Below are positions 43,177 to 52,048 of a stretch of 64,000 bases of DNA, piece by piece. The notes under the pieces are model-generated. The model was not told the origin of the DNA. It worked only from the letters and a program-made list of their open reading frames with translations, and did not search any database. The DNA lies in the NCBI GenBank assembly GCA_014238785.1, contig JABAAL010000012.1:41768-105767 (forward strand). Direction: 5' to 3'. Position 1 is the stretch's first letter. Each line of letters opens with the position of its first letter. The stretch is from Phycisphaerales bacterium (GTDB lineage: Bacteria > Planctomycetota > Phycisphaerae > Phycisphaerales > SM1A02). Both the position numbers and the translations under genes were made by a program.

Positions 43177-44586
43177 ATGACACAAAAGACGAAGTATGCC
43201 ACCACAGAACGAGAACAAGCATTTCTCGATACCGTTGAAAGCCCAAAATATCAACGCGAAAATGTAAATGGGCTGTTTCCTTTCTTTGAGAACAAAGTTC
43301 CAGAAGAAATGCAAGGCTTTTATACAAGTGGTGAAATTGATGCATTGCGCATATTAAAAGACACCGATCGTGATGTTGAAAAACGAATGCCCGTCAAGTT
43401 GACAAAACATTACTTTGAAATTGCAAAAACCAGTAAATCAATACAGCACATTGTCAAAGCAACTCCAGATGAAACAAACGATCTTGATGGCTCGGAAGAC
43501 CCAGGATTCCAGATGGATTACAGCCCTGTTGAAGGCTTGTTGCACAAATATGAGATGGGTTTAATGTATGTCGTGTCAACATGCTCTGCACACTGCCGTT
43601 TTTGTTATCGCGAAGAATTGATTGGCCGCAAAGAAATTGAACGTGCTGATGGAACTGTTGCAAAAAAGGGACTTGCAAAAATCCCCGAGATTGTTGCTTA
43701 TATTCACTCGCACAACAAACAAGTTTCAGCGAATGGTGGCAAACACCCTGAAACTGGACGTGAAAAGTTACGCGAAATTTTGCTCTCTGGCGGCGACCCA
43801 ATGGTGCTTGCAAATTCTAAAATTGCCGCTTGGCTTGCCGCGCTTGCTGAGGCAGGCATCGAGTCCATCCGAATTGGCACAAAGGAAATGGCGTTTTTTC
43901 CTCAACGTTTCGACGAATCGTTCTTGACTATGCTTGACAGATTCCACGAAACGTACCCTGAAGTTGGGCTTCGTTTCTTAGTGCACTTCAACCACCCTGA
44001 TGAATTTCTCGCTAAAGACTCGGCAGGTAAGTACATTGAAGATTCCTCTGGGATTTTTAAATGGAACCCTGCATCGGACAAGGCTATGAAAGGACTCGTT
44101 TCACGTGGATGGATTAGCGTAGAGAACCAATCCCCAATCATTAAAAATGTTAATGACGATTCGGATGCGCTTCGCATCATGCAACGCGCCTTAAAACGAG
44201 TTGGCGCAGAAAATCATTACTTCTTCTGCGGTCGAGATATTGTGGCGCATCGTGCGTTTAATGTCCCAATTGAAACAGCGTGGAATATTCTCAACGAATC
44301 GCAAAAAGGGCTCTCCGGCGTTGAGGCGCATGCAAAACTCTCCATCACGCATTACCTCGGCAAAACTGAAGTCAGCGCGGTAACAAATGAACCAATTCCA
44401 GGATTAGCTGGCAGTGAAAACGGTGTTGTCATTCTGAAACTTCTTCGTAATGCCGCCGATGCACCGCTTCGCGGAAAAGTTTGCATCGTCGGTCGTAATC
44501 CAGATGCCATTTGGTTTACCGATTACGAGGATCGCATCTTGTTCGACGAAGCTGGCTTATTCGACTATAAACGAGTAAAGAAGTAA
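43177..44586 (+). CDS. KamA-family radical SAM, PLP-dependent amino acid 2,3-aminomutase
   Basis: Moves the amino group from C2 to C3 of an amino acid. The 469-residue protein has the radical SAM cluster motif CSAHCRFC (Cys136, Cys140, Cys143), preceded by VEGLLHKYEMGLMYVVST, which matches the KamA segment before the cluster, and ILLSGGDPM for SAM binding. The PLP lysine is probably Lys396 in HYLGKTEV; lysine 2,3-aminomutase has PGGGGK there. The two aspartates that hold the side-chain amine in lysine 2,3-aminomutase do not appear at the matching places, so the substrate is probably not lysine. It starts a four-gene operon: 2 bases to the CoA-transferase A gene. The upstream GAAT/AAAG-rich sequence is a weak ribosome-binding site. 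Confidence 0.85.
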   Translation: MTQKTKYATTEREQAFLDTVESPKYQRENVNGLFPFFENKVPEEMQGFYTSGEIDALRILKDTDRDVEKRMPVKLTKHYFEIAKTSKSIQHIVKATPDETNDLDGSEDPGFQMDYSPVEGLLHKYEMGLMYVVSTCSAHCRFCYREELIGRKEIERADGTVAKKGLAKIPEIVAYIHSHNKQVSANGGKHPETGREKLREILLSGGDPMVLANSKIAAWLAALAEAGIESIRIGTKEMAFFPQRFDESFLTMLDRFHETYPEVGLRFLVHFNHPDEFLAKDSAGKYIEDSSGIFKWNPASDKAMKGLVSRGWISVENQSPIIKNVNDDSDALRIMQRALKRVGAENHYFFCGRDIVAHRAFNVPIETAWNILNESQKGLSGVEAHAKLSITHYLGKTEVSAVTNEPIPGLAGSENGVVILKLLRNAADAPLRGKVCIVGRNPDAIWFTDYEDRILFDEAGLFDYKRVKK

Positions 44587-44588
44587 CG

Positions 44589-45299
44589 ATGATTGACAAA
44601 CGAGTTGCAAGTGCAGCTGAAGCGGTTGCAGACGTTTTTGATGGCGCAACCGTAATGATTGGTGGCTTCGGTGAAGCTGGAAGTCCAATTGAATTGATTC
44701 ATGCACTCATCGACCAAGGTGCTACCAACCTTACTGTAATCAACAACAATACTGGCAGCGGCGAAGTCGGTCTCGCCGCACTCATTAAAGCAAAACGGGT
44801 TTCTCGCATGATTTGCTCATACCCACGTACTGCAAACTCGACAGTGTTCCCAGAACTGTATCACAGCGGAGAAATAAATCTTGAACTTGTGCCACAAGGA
44901 ACACTCGCCGAACGTATTCGTGCAGGTGGCTCCGGCATTCCTGCGTTTTACACACCAACAGCGAATGGCACGCCACTTGCCAAGGACAAGGAATGCCGAT
45001 CATTTAACAACCGAGACTATGTGCTAGAGCATGGATTGACGGCAGACTTCGCACTCATCAAAGGACTTTCCGCAGATCAACATGGCAATGTCGTGTACAA
45101 CAAAACTGCAAGGAACTTTGCACCCATCATGGCAATGGCGGGGGAAATTACAATCGTCCAAGCGCAGCATGTTGTAGACTTAGGTGAACTTAATCCAGAA
45201 ACAATTATAACTCCTGGAATTTTTGTACAACGCGTCGTTGAAATTTTAGAACCCGCGATTGAATCGATATTAGTTGCAGCAGGAGAAACCTACCCATGA
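44589..45299 (+). CDS. 3-oxoacid CoA-transferase subunit A (PcaI-like)
   Basis: Alpha subunit of a class I CoA-transferase moving CoA from an acyl-CoA donor to a 3-oxo acid. The 236-residue protein has TVMIGGFGEAGSPIELIHAL, GSGEVGLAALIKAKRVSRMI, LELVPQGTLAERIRAGGSG, FYTPTANGTPLA and TARNFAPIMAMA. Read by eye this chain is nearest to PcaI (3-oxoadipate CoA-transferase), rather than to AtoD. The stop overlaps the subunit B start by 4 bases (ATGA at 45296-45299). No protocatechuate-pathway gene is nearby. Confidence 0.88.
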   Translation: MIDKRVASAAEAVADVFDGATVMIGGFGEAGSPIELIHALIDQGATNLTVINNNTGSGEVGLAALIKAKRVSRMICSYPRTANSTVFPELYHSGEINLELVPQGTLAERIRAGGSGIPAFYTPTANGTPLAKDKECRSFNNRDYVLEHGLTADFALIKGLSADQHGNVVYNKTARNFAPIMAMAGEITIVQAQHVVDLGELNPETIITPGIFVQRVVEILEPAIESILVAAGETYP

Positions 45300-45949
45300 C
45301 AGCTCGCTCTCGTGATGAAATGGCAAAACGTCTTGCGCAAGATATTCCTGACGGGTCATATGTAAACCTTGGTATCGGAATTCCAGAATTGGTTACGAAA
45401 TTCGTGCCCGAAGGTCGCGAGTTTATATACCACACTGAGAATGGACTCCTTGGTATGGGCCCCTCGCCCGAAGAAAGCACGGGCGATCCAGAACTTATCA
45501 ACGCAGGAAAACGCCGCGTTACGGCACTTCCAGGCGCTTCGTATTTTCATCATGCAGACAGTTTCTCGATGATTCGTGGTGGCCATCTTGATCTCTGCGT
45601 TTTAGGCGCATTACAAGTTTCTAAAATCGGTGACCTTGCAAACTGGTCGACAGGAGCTATAGATGCAATTCCCGCAGTTGGTGGCGCGATGGACTTAGTT
45701 GCTGGCGTTAAAACTATTTATGTGCTCACGCAACACTGCACCAAAAAAGGGGAACCAAAACTTGTTGATGCATGCACGTTCCCACTTACTGGTTGCGCTG
45801 TCGTTGACCGAATATACACAGACCTTGCAGTAATCGATATTACAACCGATGGATTTCAACTTGTGGAACTAAGCCCTGGCATCGAATTTGACTATGTACA
45901 AGAACGAACGGGTGGCCTGCTTCTTCCAATAAGGCGCGATTCCAAATGA
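45296..45949 (+). CDS. 3-oxoacid CoA-transferase subunit B (PcaJ-like)
   Basis: Beta subunit carrying the catalytic glutamate that forms the covalent CoA thioester: Glu48 in TENGLLGMG. Further motifs are GSYVNLGIGIPELV, LPGASYFHHADSFSMIRGGH and VGGAMDLVAG. The 217 residues match PcaJ/ScoB. It is coupled to subunit A and overlaps the aminotransferase start by 4 bases (ATGA at 45946-45949), so all four proteins would be made from one message. Confidence 0.9.
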   Translation: MTARSRDEMAKRLAQDIPDGSYVNLGIGIPELVTKFVPEGREFIYHTENGLLGMGPSPEESTGDPELINAGKRRVTALPGASYFHHADSFSMIRGGHLDLCVLGALQVSKIGDLANWSTGAIDAIPAVGGAMDLVAGVKTIYVLTQHCTKKGEPKLVDACTFPLTGCAVVDRIYTDLAVIDITTDGFQLVELSPGIEFDYVQERTGGLLLPIRRDSK

Positions 45950-47238
45950 CACGAAGCGAAAAACTTTACAAGCAAGCGCAGGAAATATTACCCGGCGGCG
46001 TGAGTCGGAACACAGTTCTTCGAGATCCTAATCCACCCTATGCTGATTTTGGCGAAGGCTGCAAACTAACTGACATCGAAGGCGTGACTCGCCTCGATTT
46101 TTCAAACAACATGGCATCACTACTCCACGGTCACGCTTGTCCTACAATCGTGCAAGCAGTAACGGAGCAACTCCAAAAGGGCTCAGCTTTTACGATGGCG
46201 ACGGAAGTCGAAGTCCGTTATGCTGATTTTCTGATTCAACGCAACCCTTCCTTTGACAAAATTCGCTTTGTCAATTCTGGCACCGAAGCAGTCATGGGCG
46301 CGCTCAAAGCATCGCGAGCATTTACCGGCAAACCAAAAATTGCTAAAGTCGAAGGTGCATACCACGGGCAATACGACTACGCAGAAGTTAGCCAAATACC
46401 GTGCCCAAATACTTGGGGGAACATCGACCAACCCAACAGCATCCCAGTGGCGCACGGCACCCCTAAATCTGTATTAGACGATGTGATTATCCTCCCCTTC
46501 AATGATATAAATCGCGCACTTGCAATCCTCAATAAAAACACTGACTCACTTTCTTGCGTATTGCTTGATCTTATGCCCCACCGTGTTGGGTTGCGCCCTG
46601 CCGAACCATCGTTTGTAGAAGCAATTCGTGAATGGACTGAAAAGAACGGTGTATTACTTGTACTCGATGAAGTCATTACATTCCGTACGCAAGTCGGTGG
46701 TTTACAACAACAGTACAACATTACGCCTGATTTAACTGCAATGGGCAAAGCAATCGGGGGTGGATTTCCTGTTGGCGCAATCGCAGGTCGAAAAGAAGTG
46801 ATGGACGTGATGAATCCGCTTGCAGAAAAAGTGCTGTTCCCACACTCAGGAACATTTTCAGCAAATCCCATCACTATGACTGCAGGACTTACGTCGATGA
46901 AACTCTTTGATGCAAAGGCAGTCGAACGATTGAATGCGCTTGCTTTACGCGCAGTGCACGGAATCGAAGAAGCTATAGCAGAAACAGGCGCCAAGGCTTG
47001 CGTTACTGGCGCGGGCTCGATGTTTCGAATTCACATGAAGGAACAATCGCCAAAAAACTTTCGAGAGGCATATCTCACTCCAGAAGAAGGCGCCAAGTTA
47101 AAAATATTACTTGACCACCTCTACGACGAGGGCTTCTTGATGATAAATACATGTTCAGCAGCACTATCAACTCCAATGACCGAAAGTGATATCGACGAAC
47201 TCGTATCGGCAGTAAAAAGCGGCTTTGCACATCTCTAA
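45946..47238 (+). CDS. Class III aminotransferase, glutamate-1-semialdehyde aminomutase-like
   Basis: PLP aminotransferase of the GSAM branch. In 430 residues: LPGGVSRNT at the start, FVNSGTEAVMGALKASRAF (about 108-126), VLLVLDEVITFR (Asp241 on the PLP ring) and the Schiff-base lysine Lys268 in AMGKAIGGGFPVGAIAG. True GSAM segments around residues 45-65 are diverged (NMASLLHGHACP). Known beta-amino-acid transaminases such as the beta-phenylalanine type belong to the same branch, and the neighbours (aminomutase, 3-oxoacid CoA-transferase) point to a beta-amino acid substrate. A heme-pathway role is unlikely. No terminator is obvious in the 91 bases before folE. Confidence 0.85.
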   Translation: MTRSEKLYKQAQEILPGGVSRNTVLRDPNPPYADFGEGCKLTDIEGVTRLDFSNNMASLLHGHACPTIVQAVTEQLQKGSAFTMATEVEVRYADFLIQRNPSFDKIRFVNSGTEAVMGALKASRAFTGKPKIAKVEGAYHGQYDYAEVSQIPCPNTWGNIDQPNSIPVAHGTPKSVLDDVIILPFNDINRALAILNKNTDSLSCVLLDLMPHRVGLRPAEPSFVEAIREWTEKNGVLLVLDEVITFRTQVGGLQQQYNITPDLTAMGKAIGGGFPVGAIAGRKEVMDVMNPLAEKVLFPHSGTFSANPITMTAGLTSMKLFDAKAVERLNALALRAVHGIEEAIAETGAKACVTGAGSMFRIHMKEQSPKNFREAYLTPEEGAKLKILLDHLYDEGFLMINTCSAALSTPMTESDIDELVSAVKSGFAHL

Positions 47239-47314
47239 GTAGAAATCAACTACTAGTACTCGTTGCCTTATATCAACAACACTATTCATGCTCGCATTCC
47301 TCTAGATTTTCTGC

Positions 47315-47320
47315 GATAAT
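47315..47320 (+). promoter_or_regulatory. -10-like box for folE
   Basis: GATAAT with 9 bases to the ATG at 47330; no ribosome-binding site between. Confidence 0.35.
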
Positions 47321-47329
47321 GACCTTGCT

Positions 47330-47947
47330 ATGGATACAACAACAGATATGAAGAAAACAAACACCTCAGTAACCGACGAACAAGCAATGGCACATGTCAA
47401 GGGGCTCCTTGAGTTTATTGGCGAAGATGTGAACCGTGAAGGGCTCATCAAAACACCCCACCGTGTCATTAACGCGATGCGCGATCACTTCGCAGGATAT
47501 GACCAAGATCCCAAAGAGTTTCTAAAGCGAACTTTCAGCGAGGTCGAGGGCTACAATGAACTGGTCGTGGTTTCAGATATTGAATTGCATAGCCACTGTG
47601 AACATCACATGGTTCCCTTTGTTGGCAAAGCGCATGTTGCATACATTCCAGATGGAAGAGTACTTGGGCTGTCAAAGATTGCGCGAGTCGTTGACGCATA
47701 TGCAAAACGATTGCAAGTGCAAGAAAAACTCACTGCTCAAATTGCGAATGCAATTCAAGAGGCCATTCAACCACAAGGTGTAGCCGTCATTTTAAAATGC
47801 AAGCATTTCTGCATGTGTTATCGCGGCGTTAAAAAACCCGAGAGTTGGACAACAACAAGTAAACTCCACGGCCTCTTTATGGACAACCCCTCTACGCGGA
47901 TGGAACTCTTTACCCTACTTGGAATGGGTGCAGCATCAAATGGCTGA
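47330..47947 (+). CDS. folE: GTP cyclohydrolase I
   Basis: Makes 7,8-dihydroneopterin triphosphate from GTP, the entry to folate, tetrahydrobiopterin and queuosine. The 205-residue protein has [11 protein letters not shown], the zinc site CEHH (Cys90, His93) with Cys161 as third ligand, [20 protein letters not shown] and [10 protein letters not shown]. The MRGV of most members reads YRGV here. The stop overlaps the btpA start. Its product is the substrate of QueD at 7.5 kb. Confidence 0.96.
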   Translation: MDTTTDMKKTNTSVTDEQAMAHVKGLLEFIGEDVNREGLIKTPHRVINAMRDHFAGYDQDPKEFLKRTFSEVEGYNELVVVSDIELHSHCEHHMVPFVGKAHVAYIPDGRVLGLSKIARVVDAYAKRLQVQEKLTAQIANAIQEAIQPQGVAVILKCKHFCMCYRGVKKPESWTTTSKLHGLFMDNPSTRMELFTLLGMGAASNG

Positions 47948-48737
47948 TTTTCGATCAATCATACATAAATCAAATGCCATCATTGGCATGGTGCACCTTC
48001 AAGCACTACCCGGCACGCCCGGCAGTTGCAAAACTCCAGAAGAAATTATCGACGTCGCAGTTGATGAAGCGACAAAGCTTGTCGAATATGGTTTTGACAG
48101 TGTACTTATTGAAAATATGCACGACACACCCTACTTACTTAGAGAAGTCGGTCCAGAAATTGTTGCAATGATGACTGTTGCCGCCCAAGCAGTTGTGGAT
48201 GCTGTTGATGTACCCGTTGGTATTCAAATTCTTGCTGGTGCGAACAAAGCTGCTATAGCGGTTGCACATGCTACTGGCGCAGACTTCATCCGCGCAGAAG
48301 GTTTTGCCTTTGCATCAGTTGCAGACGAAGGTATTATGGATGTTGCGGACGCTGGACCCCTCTTACGAGAACGAAGGCGGATTGATGCTGATGAAATTGC
48401 AATTCTTGCAGACATCCAAAAGAAACATTCATCGCATGCACTTACTGCTGACTTATCAATTGGCGATCATGCTCGGGGCGCTGACTTTATGGGCGCAGAT
48501 GGCATGATTGTTACAGGCAATCATACCGGCCATGCTGTTGACATGGCCCAACTGCGCGAGGTTAGCGGCGCAACAGAATTACCTCTTCTTGTTGGTTCTG
48601 GCGTTACTCCTGAAAATATAAAAGAAATTTTCAAGTACGCAGATGCAGTAATTGTTGGCTCGTCAATTAAGCAAGGTGGCAATTGGGCGAACCAACTTGA
48701 CGCAACTCGTTGCAAAGAACTTATTACTGCTCTTTGA
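47940..48737 (+). CDS. btpA: BtpA family TIM-barrel protein
   Basis: A 265-residue protein of the BtpA/SgcQ family. [16 protein letters not shown] is the family start, followed by [17 protein letters not shown] and a barrel-like pattern ending with [14 protein letters not shown] and [14 protein letters not shown], a phosphate-binding style strand. BtpA is known for a role in photosystem I stability in cyanobacteria, but homologues in non-photosynthetic bacteria probably act on sugar phosphates or nucleoside derivatives. It begins inside the folE stop region (ATG at 47940, TGA at 47945), and its last 14 bases overlap kbl convergently. Confidence 0.88.
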   Translation: MADFRSIIHKSNAIIGMVHLQALPGTPGSCKTPEEIIDVAVDEATKLVEYGFDSVLIENMHDTPYLLREVGPEIVAMMTVAAQAVVDAVDVPVGIQILAGANKAAIAVAHATGADFIRAEGFAFASVADEGIMDVADAGPLLRERRRIDADEIAILADIQKKHSSHALTADLSIGDHARGADFMGADGMIVTGNHTGHAVDMAQLREVSGATELPLLVGSGVTPENIKEIFKYADAVIVGSSIKQGGNWANQLDATRCKELITAL

Positions 48738-49938
48738 GCTTTTTAAGCGCTCCACACAAACGATCGATGTGTTCTGTTTCGTGCGCTGCAGAAATTTGCA
48801 CGCGTATTCGAGCAGTCCCTTCTGGGACAACTGGGTAGCCAAAGCCAATAGCAAAAACTCCAAGATCCAATAGTGCATTGCTCATTTTGATTGCTGTTGC
48901 TGTTTTCCCTACGATGATTGGGCAAATTGCTGTTGGAGATTCTAAAACATCAAAGCCAACATCGGCAATGCCTGCTCTTGCTGCTGCAACATTGTCACGA
49001 AGTTTTTGAACAAGCGATGGATTATTGTCCAGCGTGTCAATCGCTGCTTTTGCAGAGCACGCAACTGTCACTGGTAAAGCATTTGAAAAGAGCGTTGGAC
49101 GACCTCTCTGTACAAGTAGTTCAACGACTTCGCGTTTGCCTGCGACATAGCCGCCTGCCCCTCCACCAAGTGCTTTGCCGAGCGTACCTGTAAAAATATC
49201 AATGTCGCTCCCTGCCATGCCATAATGCTCATGGGTCCCGCGGCCTGTTTCCCCCATCACGCCAGTACCGTGCGAGTCGTCCACAACCAATACTGCGCCA
49301 AACTCGTCGCAAAGGGAGCGAATTTCAGGGAGCAATGCAATGTCGCCCTCCATTGAAAATACGCCGTCGGTAATAACAAATATTGCACCTTCATCAGAAC
49401 GCTTTTGCATTGCTGTCATTAACGCATTGCGGAGTGATTCCATATCGCTGTGTGTATAAATGCATTTTGAAACACCACGATGAATCGCCGTAGTCAAACG
49501 CATCGAATCAATAATGCACGCGTGGTTCAGTGCATCGGAAACAATAACGTCACCATCTTGGCAGAGCGTTGGAAATGTTGCTTCAGTTGCATTCCAACAA
49601 GATACAAATGTATAACTTGCTTCAACACCAAGAAACGACGCTATTCGTTCTTCAAGTGCTTCATGTGGAGCAAAAGTCCCGCAGATAAATCGAACAGACG
49701 AGGTGCCAGCACCATACTTTCGTAGCCCTTGGATACCCGCTTCCACAACGTCGGGGTGATTTGCTAGACCTAAGTAATTATTCGAACAAAAACAATCCAC
49801 TTCGCCACGACCTCTAATGCTAATTCGTGGGCCAATTGGAGATTCAATCGTTTGCAACTGTTTGAGCTGGCCCGTTTCTTCAAGGTGTGCAAGAATTGCT
49901 GACGACCTATCGATAAATGTCGAACTTGTTGTTGTCAT
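48724..49938 (-). CDS. kbl: 2-amino-3-ketobutyrate CoA ligase (glycine C-acetyltransferase)
   Basis: Cleaves 2-amino-3-oxobutyrate with CoA to glycine and acetyl-CoA, the second step of threonine breakdown. The 404-residue PLP protein has FCSNNYLGLANHPDVVEA, KYGAGTSSVRFICGTF, VVDDSHGTGVMGETGRG and the Schiff-base Lys255 in FTGTLGKALGGG. It overlaps the tdh-type gene by 4 bases (ATGA at 49935-49938), which makes its substrate and separates it from the other alpha-oxoamine synthases (BioF, HemA, Spt). Confidence 0.95.
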   Translation of the reverse strand: MTTTSSTFIDRSSAILAHLEETGQLKQLQTIESPIGPRISIRGRGEVDCFCSNNYLGLANHPDVVEAGIQGLRKYGAGTSSVRFICGTFAPHEALEERIASFLGVEASYTFVSCWNATEATFPTLCQDGDVIVSDALNHACIIDSMRLTTAIHRGVSKCIYTHSDMESLRNALMTAMQKRSDEGAIFVITDGVFSMEGDIALLPEIRSLCDEFGAVLVVDDSHGTGVMGETGRGTHEHYGMAGSDIDIFTGTLGKALGGGAGGYVAGKREVVELLVQRGRPTLFSNALPVTVACSAKAAIDTLDNNPSLVQKLRDNVAAARAGIADVGFDVLESPTAICPIIVGKTATAIKMSNALLDLGVFAIGFGYPVVPEGTARIRVQISAAHETEHIDRLCGALKKLKEQ

Positions 49939-51002
49939 GGAGTACTTTCATATTGTTTTGTAATTCGTGGGACAAGATACTCTTCAAACGCTTGCTCAAG
50001 GGTGTAGGTAGGAGTAAAACCCCAGTCGTCTTTTGCTGCGCTGCAATCAAGTTCCTCTGGCCATGAGTCAACGATTGCTTGGCGACGCTGATCTGGCTCG
50101 AATGTGATTATCGCTTCCGGGAAGTATTGCTTCACAACCTCTGCAACTTCTCCAGCAGATGGGCTAAAACTTGCAATGTTATAGACAATTTGCGTGAGTT
50201 CATTTCGTGGGGCTGCTGCCAATTGCAGCGTAGCATTAATTGCTTCTGGCATTGTCATAAATGGAATGCGCGAATCTTCACGAACAAAGCACTTATACGC
50301 TTCTCCCCTTGCTGCAGCGTGCAACATCTCAGGAACGAAATCGCTCGTTCCACCCGTTGGAATAGTTTCAGCAGAAATAAGCCCTGGGTACCGTACGCAA
50401 CGAAAGTCGACTACGCCCCTGTTTTTGTCATCGCCTTGCACACTGTCTTGTGCAAGTTGACGGTAGGAGTGTGCGTAATACCGGCCAAGATGTTCGCAGT
50501 AAAGTTTGTTACAACCATACATAGTGGATGGCTTGCAGTATTCATATTCCGTCACAGCACCTACTTTTGTTTTCTGGGCTAGTGAACCAAAACCATATGC
50601 CGCAATCGAACTTGGAAAAACAACTTTGACAGGTTCACCGTACATTCGTCCTTGCTCTGCTGCAATTTGGAGAATGTTCACGGTCCCCGTAACGTTCACT
50701 TGGTGCGCAACTTCTGGGGCAAGTTCAGCGCGTGTACTTAGAACAGCAGCGAGATGGTAAATCTCCTTGACTTGGTACATGGCAAGAAGGCGATCCAGTG
50801 CATCACGGTCACAGACATCCGCAAGATATGTCGAGGCGCATTGCTCCCTCAAACTTTGCTCTAGGTCGCGTAAGTCTGTTGCAACAATATCTGACCTACC
50901 CTCGCCAGATAGAGTGGAAATAAGGCCATGTCCGACTTCACCGCCAGCACCAGTAATAAAAACGGCAGGCTGCCGACGTTCACCTAATGTACTTTGCTCC
51001 AT
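49935..51002 (-). CDS. tdh: L-threonine 3-dehydrogenase, short-chain (GalE-like) type
   Basis: Oxidises L-threonine to 2-amino-3-oxobutyrate with NAD. From the ATG at 51002 it has 355 residues: a Rossmann start FITGAGGEVGHGL, the catalytic YxxxK in MYGCNKLYCEHL, and RCVRYPGLISAETIPTGGTS followed by FMTMPEAI, both typical of the SDR-type threonine dehydrogenase. Its coupling to kbl supports this reading over a nucleotide-sugar epimerase. TAGAAT lies 6 bases before this ATG; the ATG two codons upstream would touch the box. The promoter overlaps that of rlmN. Confidence 0.9.
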   Translation of the reverse strand: MEQSTLGERRQPAVFITGAGGEVGHGLISTLSGEGRSDIVATDLRDLEQSLREQCASTYLADVCDRDALDRLLAMYQVKEIYHLAAVLSTRAELAPEVAHQVNVTGTVNILQIAAEQGRMYGEPVKVVFPSSIAAYGFGSLAQKTKVGAVTEYEYCKPSTMYGCNKLYCEHLGRYYAHSYRQLAQDSVQGDDKNRGVVDFRCVRYPGLISAETIPTGGTSDFVPEMLHAAARGEAYKCFVREDSRIPFMTMPEAINATLQLAAAPRNELTQIVYNIASFSPSAGEVAEVVKQYFPEAIITFEPDQRRQAIVDSWPEELDCSAAKDDWGFTPTYTLEQAFEEYLVPRITKQYESTP

Positions 51003-51008
51003 GCGCAT

Positions 51009-51018
51009 ATTCTAGTAT
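51009..51018. promoter_or_regulatory. Overlapping divergent -10-like boxes of tdh-kbl and rlmN
   Basis: On the minus strand TAGAAT (51009-51014) precedes tdh by 6 bases. On the plus strand TAGTAT (51013-51018) precedes the rlmN ATG by 10 bases. The two boxes share two bases, so the polymerases could not occupy both at once. Confidence 0.4.
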
Positions 51019-51028
51019 CTTGTACACC

Positions 51029-51985
51029 ATGTTAGGTGTACAGAGCAAGAACAGTGCCATACAAAAATGGCGAGCGTTTTACCGCGATAACGCAACCCCT
51101 GAATTGGCTGAAACCTCCATTACAGCCTCAAAGGTCATTGATGATTGCGGGACGAAGAAATTCTTGCTCAAGTTACACGATGGACTTGAAACCGAATCTG
51201 TCATTCTGCCAATAAAGGGTTTTAAAAAGACCCGACATACGCTCTGTGTCTCCTCTCAAGTTGGCTGCGCTATGGGTTGCGATTTTTGTCAGACTGCACA
51301 AATGGGGCTTCTTCGCAATCTCACAACGGCCGAGATAGTCGCACAGTGGCACACTGCACACCATGCACTTGGAACAAAGATTGACAATATCGTCTTCATG
51401 GGCATGGGCGAACCACTTGAAAATCTTGATGCGGTTATCCCAGCAATTGAAATTCTTGCCGACAATAACGGTCCCGCGATCGCAAGTTCTAAAATTTGCG
51501 TCTCAACAGTTGGCCGTATTGAAGGCATCAAACTACTTGGGGCTATGGCGAGAACCGATGGATTCAAACGATTGTCACTCGCTTTTTCTGTAAACGCACC
51601 AAATGACGAAGTCCGCAAACAAATCATGCCGCTTGCTCGCGCTGTTTCGATGGAGCAATTACGCGATGCAATCCTTACCTACCCCCGTCACGATTGCGGT
51701 GGCGTACTTGCTGAATATGTATTAATTCCGGGCATTAATGACAGCGATGCACATGCACTTGAAGTTTGCGAGTATCTAAAGCCAATCGGGTGCGGCTTAA
51801 ATGTGATTCCATACAACCCTCGTGATAACAGTCCATGGCCTGCGCCAACCGAAAAATCTGTTGACCGCTTTGTCGCAACCGCAAAATCTACAGGTCAATT
51901 TGTACGCCGCAGAATTACACTTGGCAGAGATACAATGGCCGCTTGCGGCCAACTTGGGAATAAGGAATTACACAAGGTGCAATAG
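51029..51985 (+). CDS. rlmN: RlmN-like radical SAM rRNA/tRNA adenine-C2 methyltransferase
   Basis: Methylates C2 of adenosine in 23S rRNA and some tRNAs. The 318-residue protein has LCVSSQVGCAMGCDFCQTAQ (cluster cysteines 80, 84 and 87), FMGMGEPLENLDAV, and a second catalytic cysteine in DTMAACGQL. Usual RlmN proteins have some 45 more residues before the cluster, so the N-terminal accessory domain is short here; an upstream ATG at 50987 adds only 14. It may belong to an RlmN-like side group. Confidence 0.9.
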   Translation: MLGVQSKNSAIQKWRAFYRDNATPELAETSITASKVIDDCGTKKFLLKLHDGLETESVILPIKGFKKTRHTLCVSSQVGCAMGCDFCQTAQMGLLRNLTTAEIVAQWHTAHHALGTKIDNIVFMGMGEPLENLDAVIPAIEILADNNGPAIASSKICVSTVGRIEGIKLLGAMARTDGFKRLSLAFSVNAPNDEVRKQIMPLARAVSMEQLRDAILTYPRHDCGGVLAEYVLIPGINDSDAHALEVCEYLKPIGCGLNVIPYNPRDNSPWPAPTEKSVDRFVATAKSTGQFVRRRITLGRDTMAACGQLGNKELHKVQ

Positions 51986-52048
51986 CATCGTGTCGCTTTG
52001 GCCTATGTTTACAACTAGTTGCATTTGGAGTTAAGCGTTCGTACTAGT

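Noticed and set aside
43177..47238. Classical lysine fermentation cluster
   Set aside because: kamD, kamE, kdd, kce and kal are missing, and the aminomutase pocket seems not to fit lysine.
45946..47238. Heme-pathway glutamate-1-semialdehyde aminomutase (hemL)
   Set aside because: The N-terminal substrate region is diverged and the gene is coupled to CoA-transferase genes rather than to tetrapyrrole genes.
49935..51002. Nucleotide-sugar epimerase (GalE type)
   Set aside because: Motifs RYPGLIS and FMTMPEAI and the 4-base overlap with kbl point to short-chain threonine dehydrogenase.
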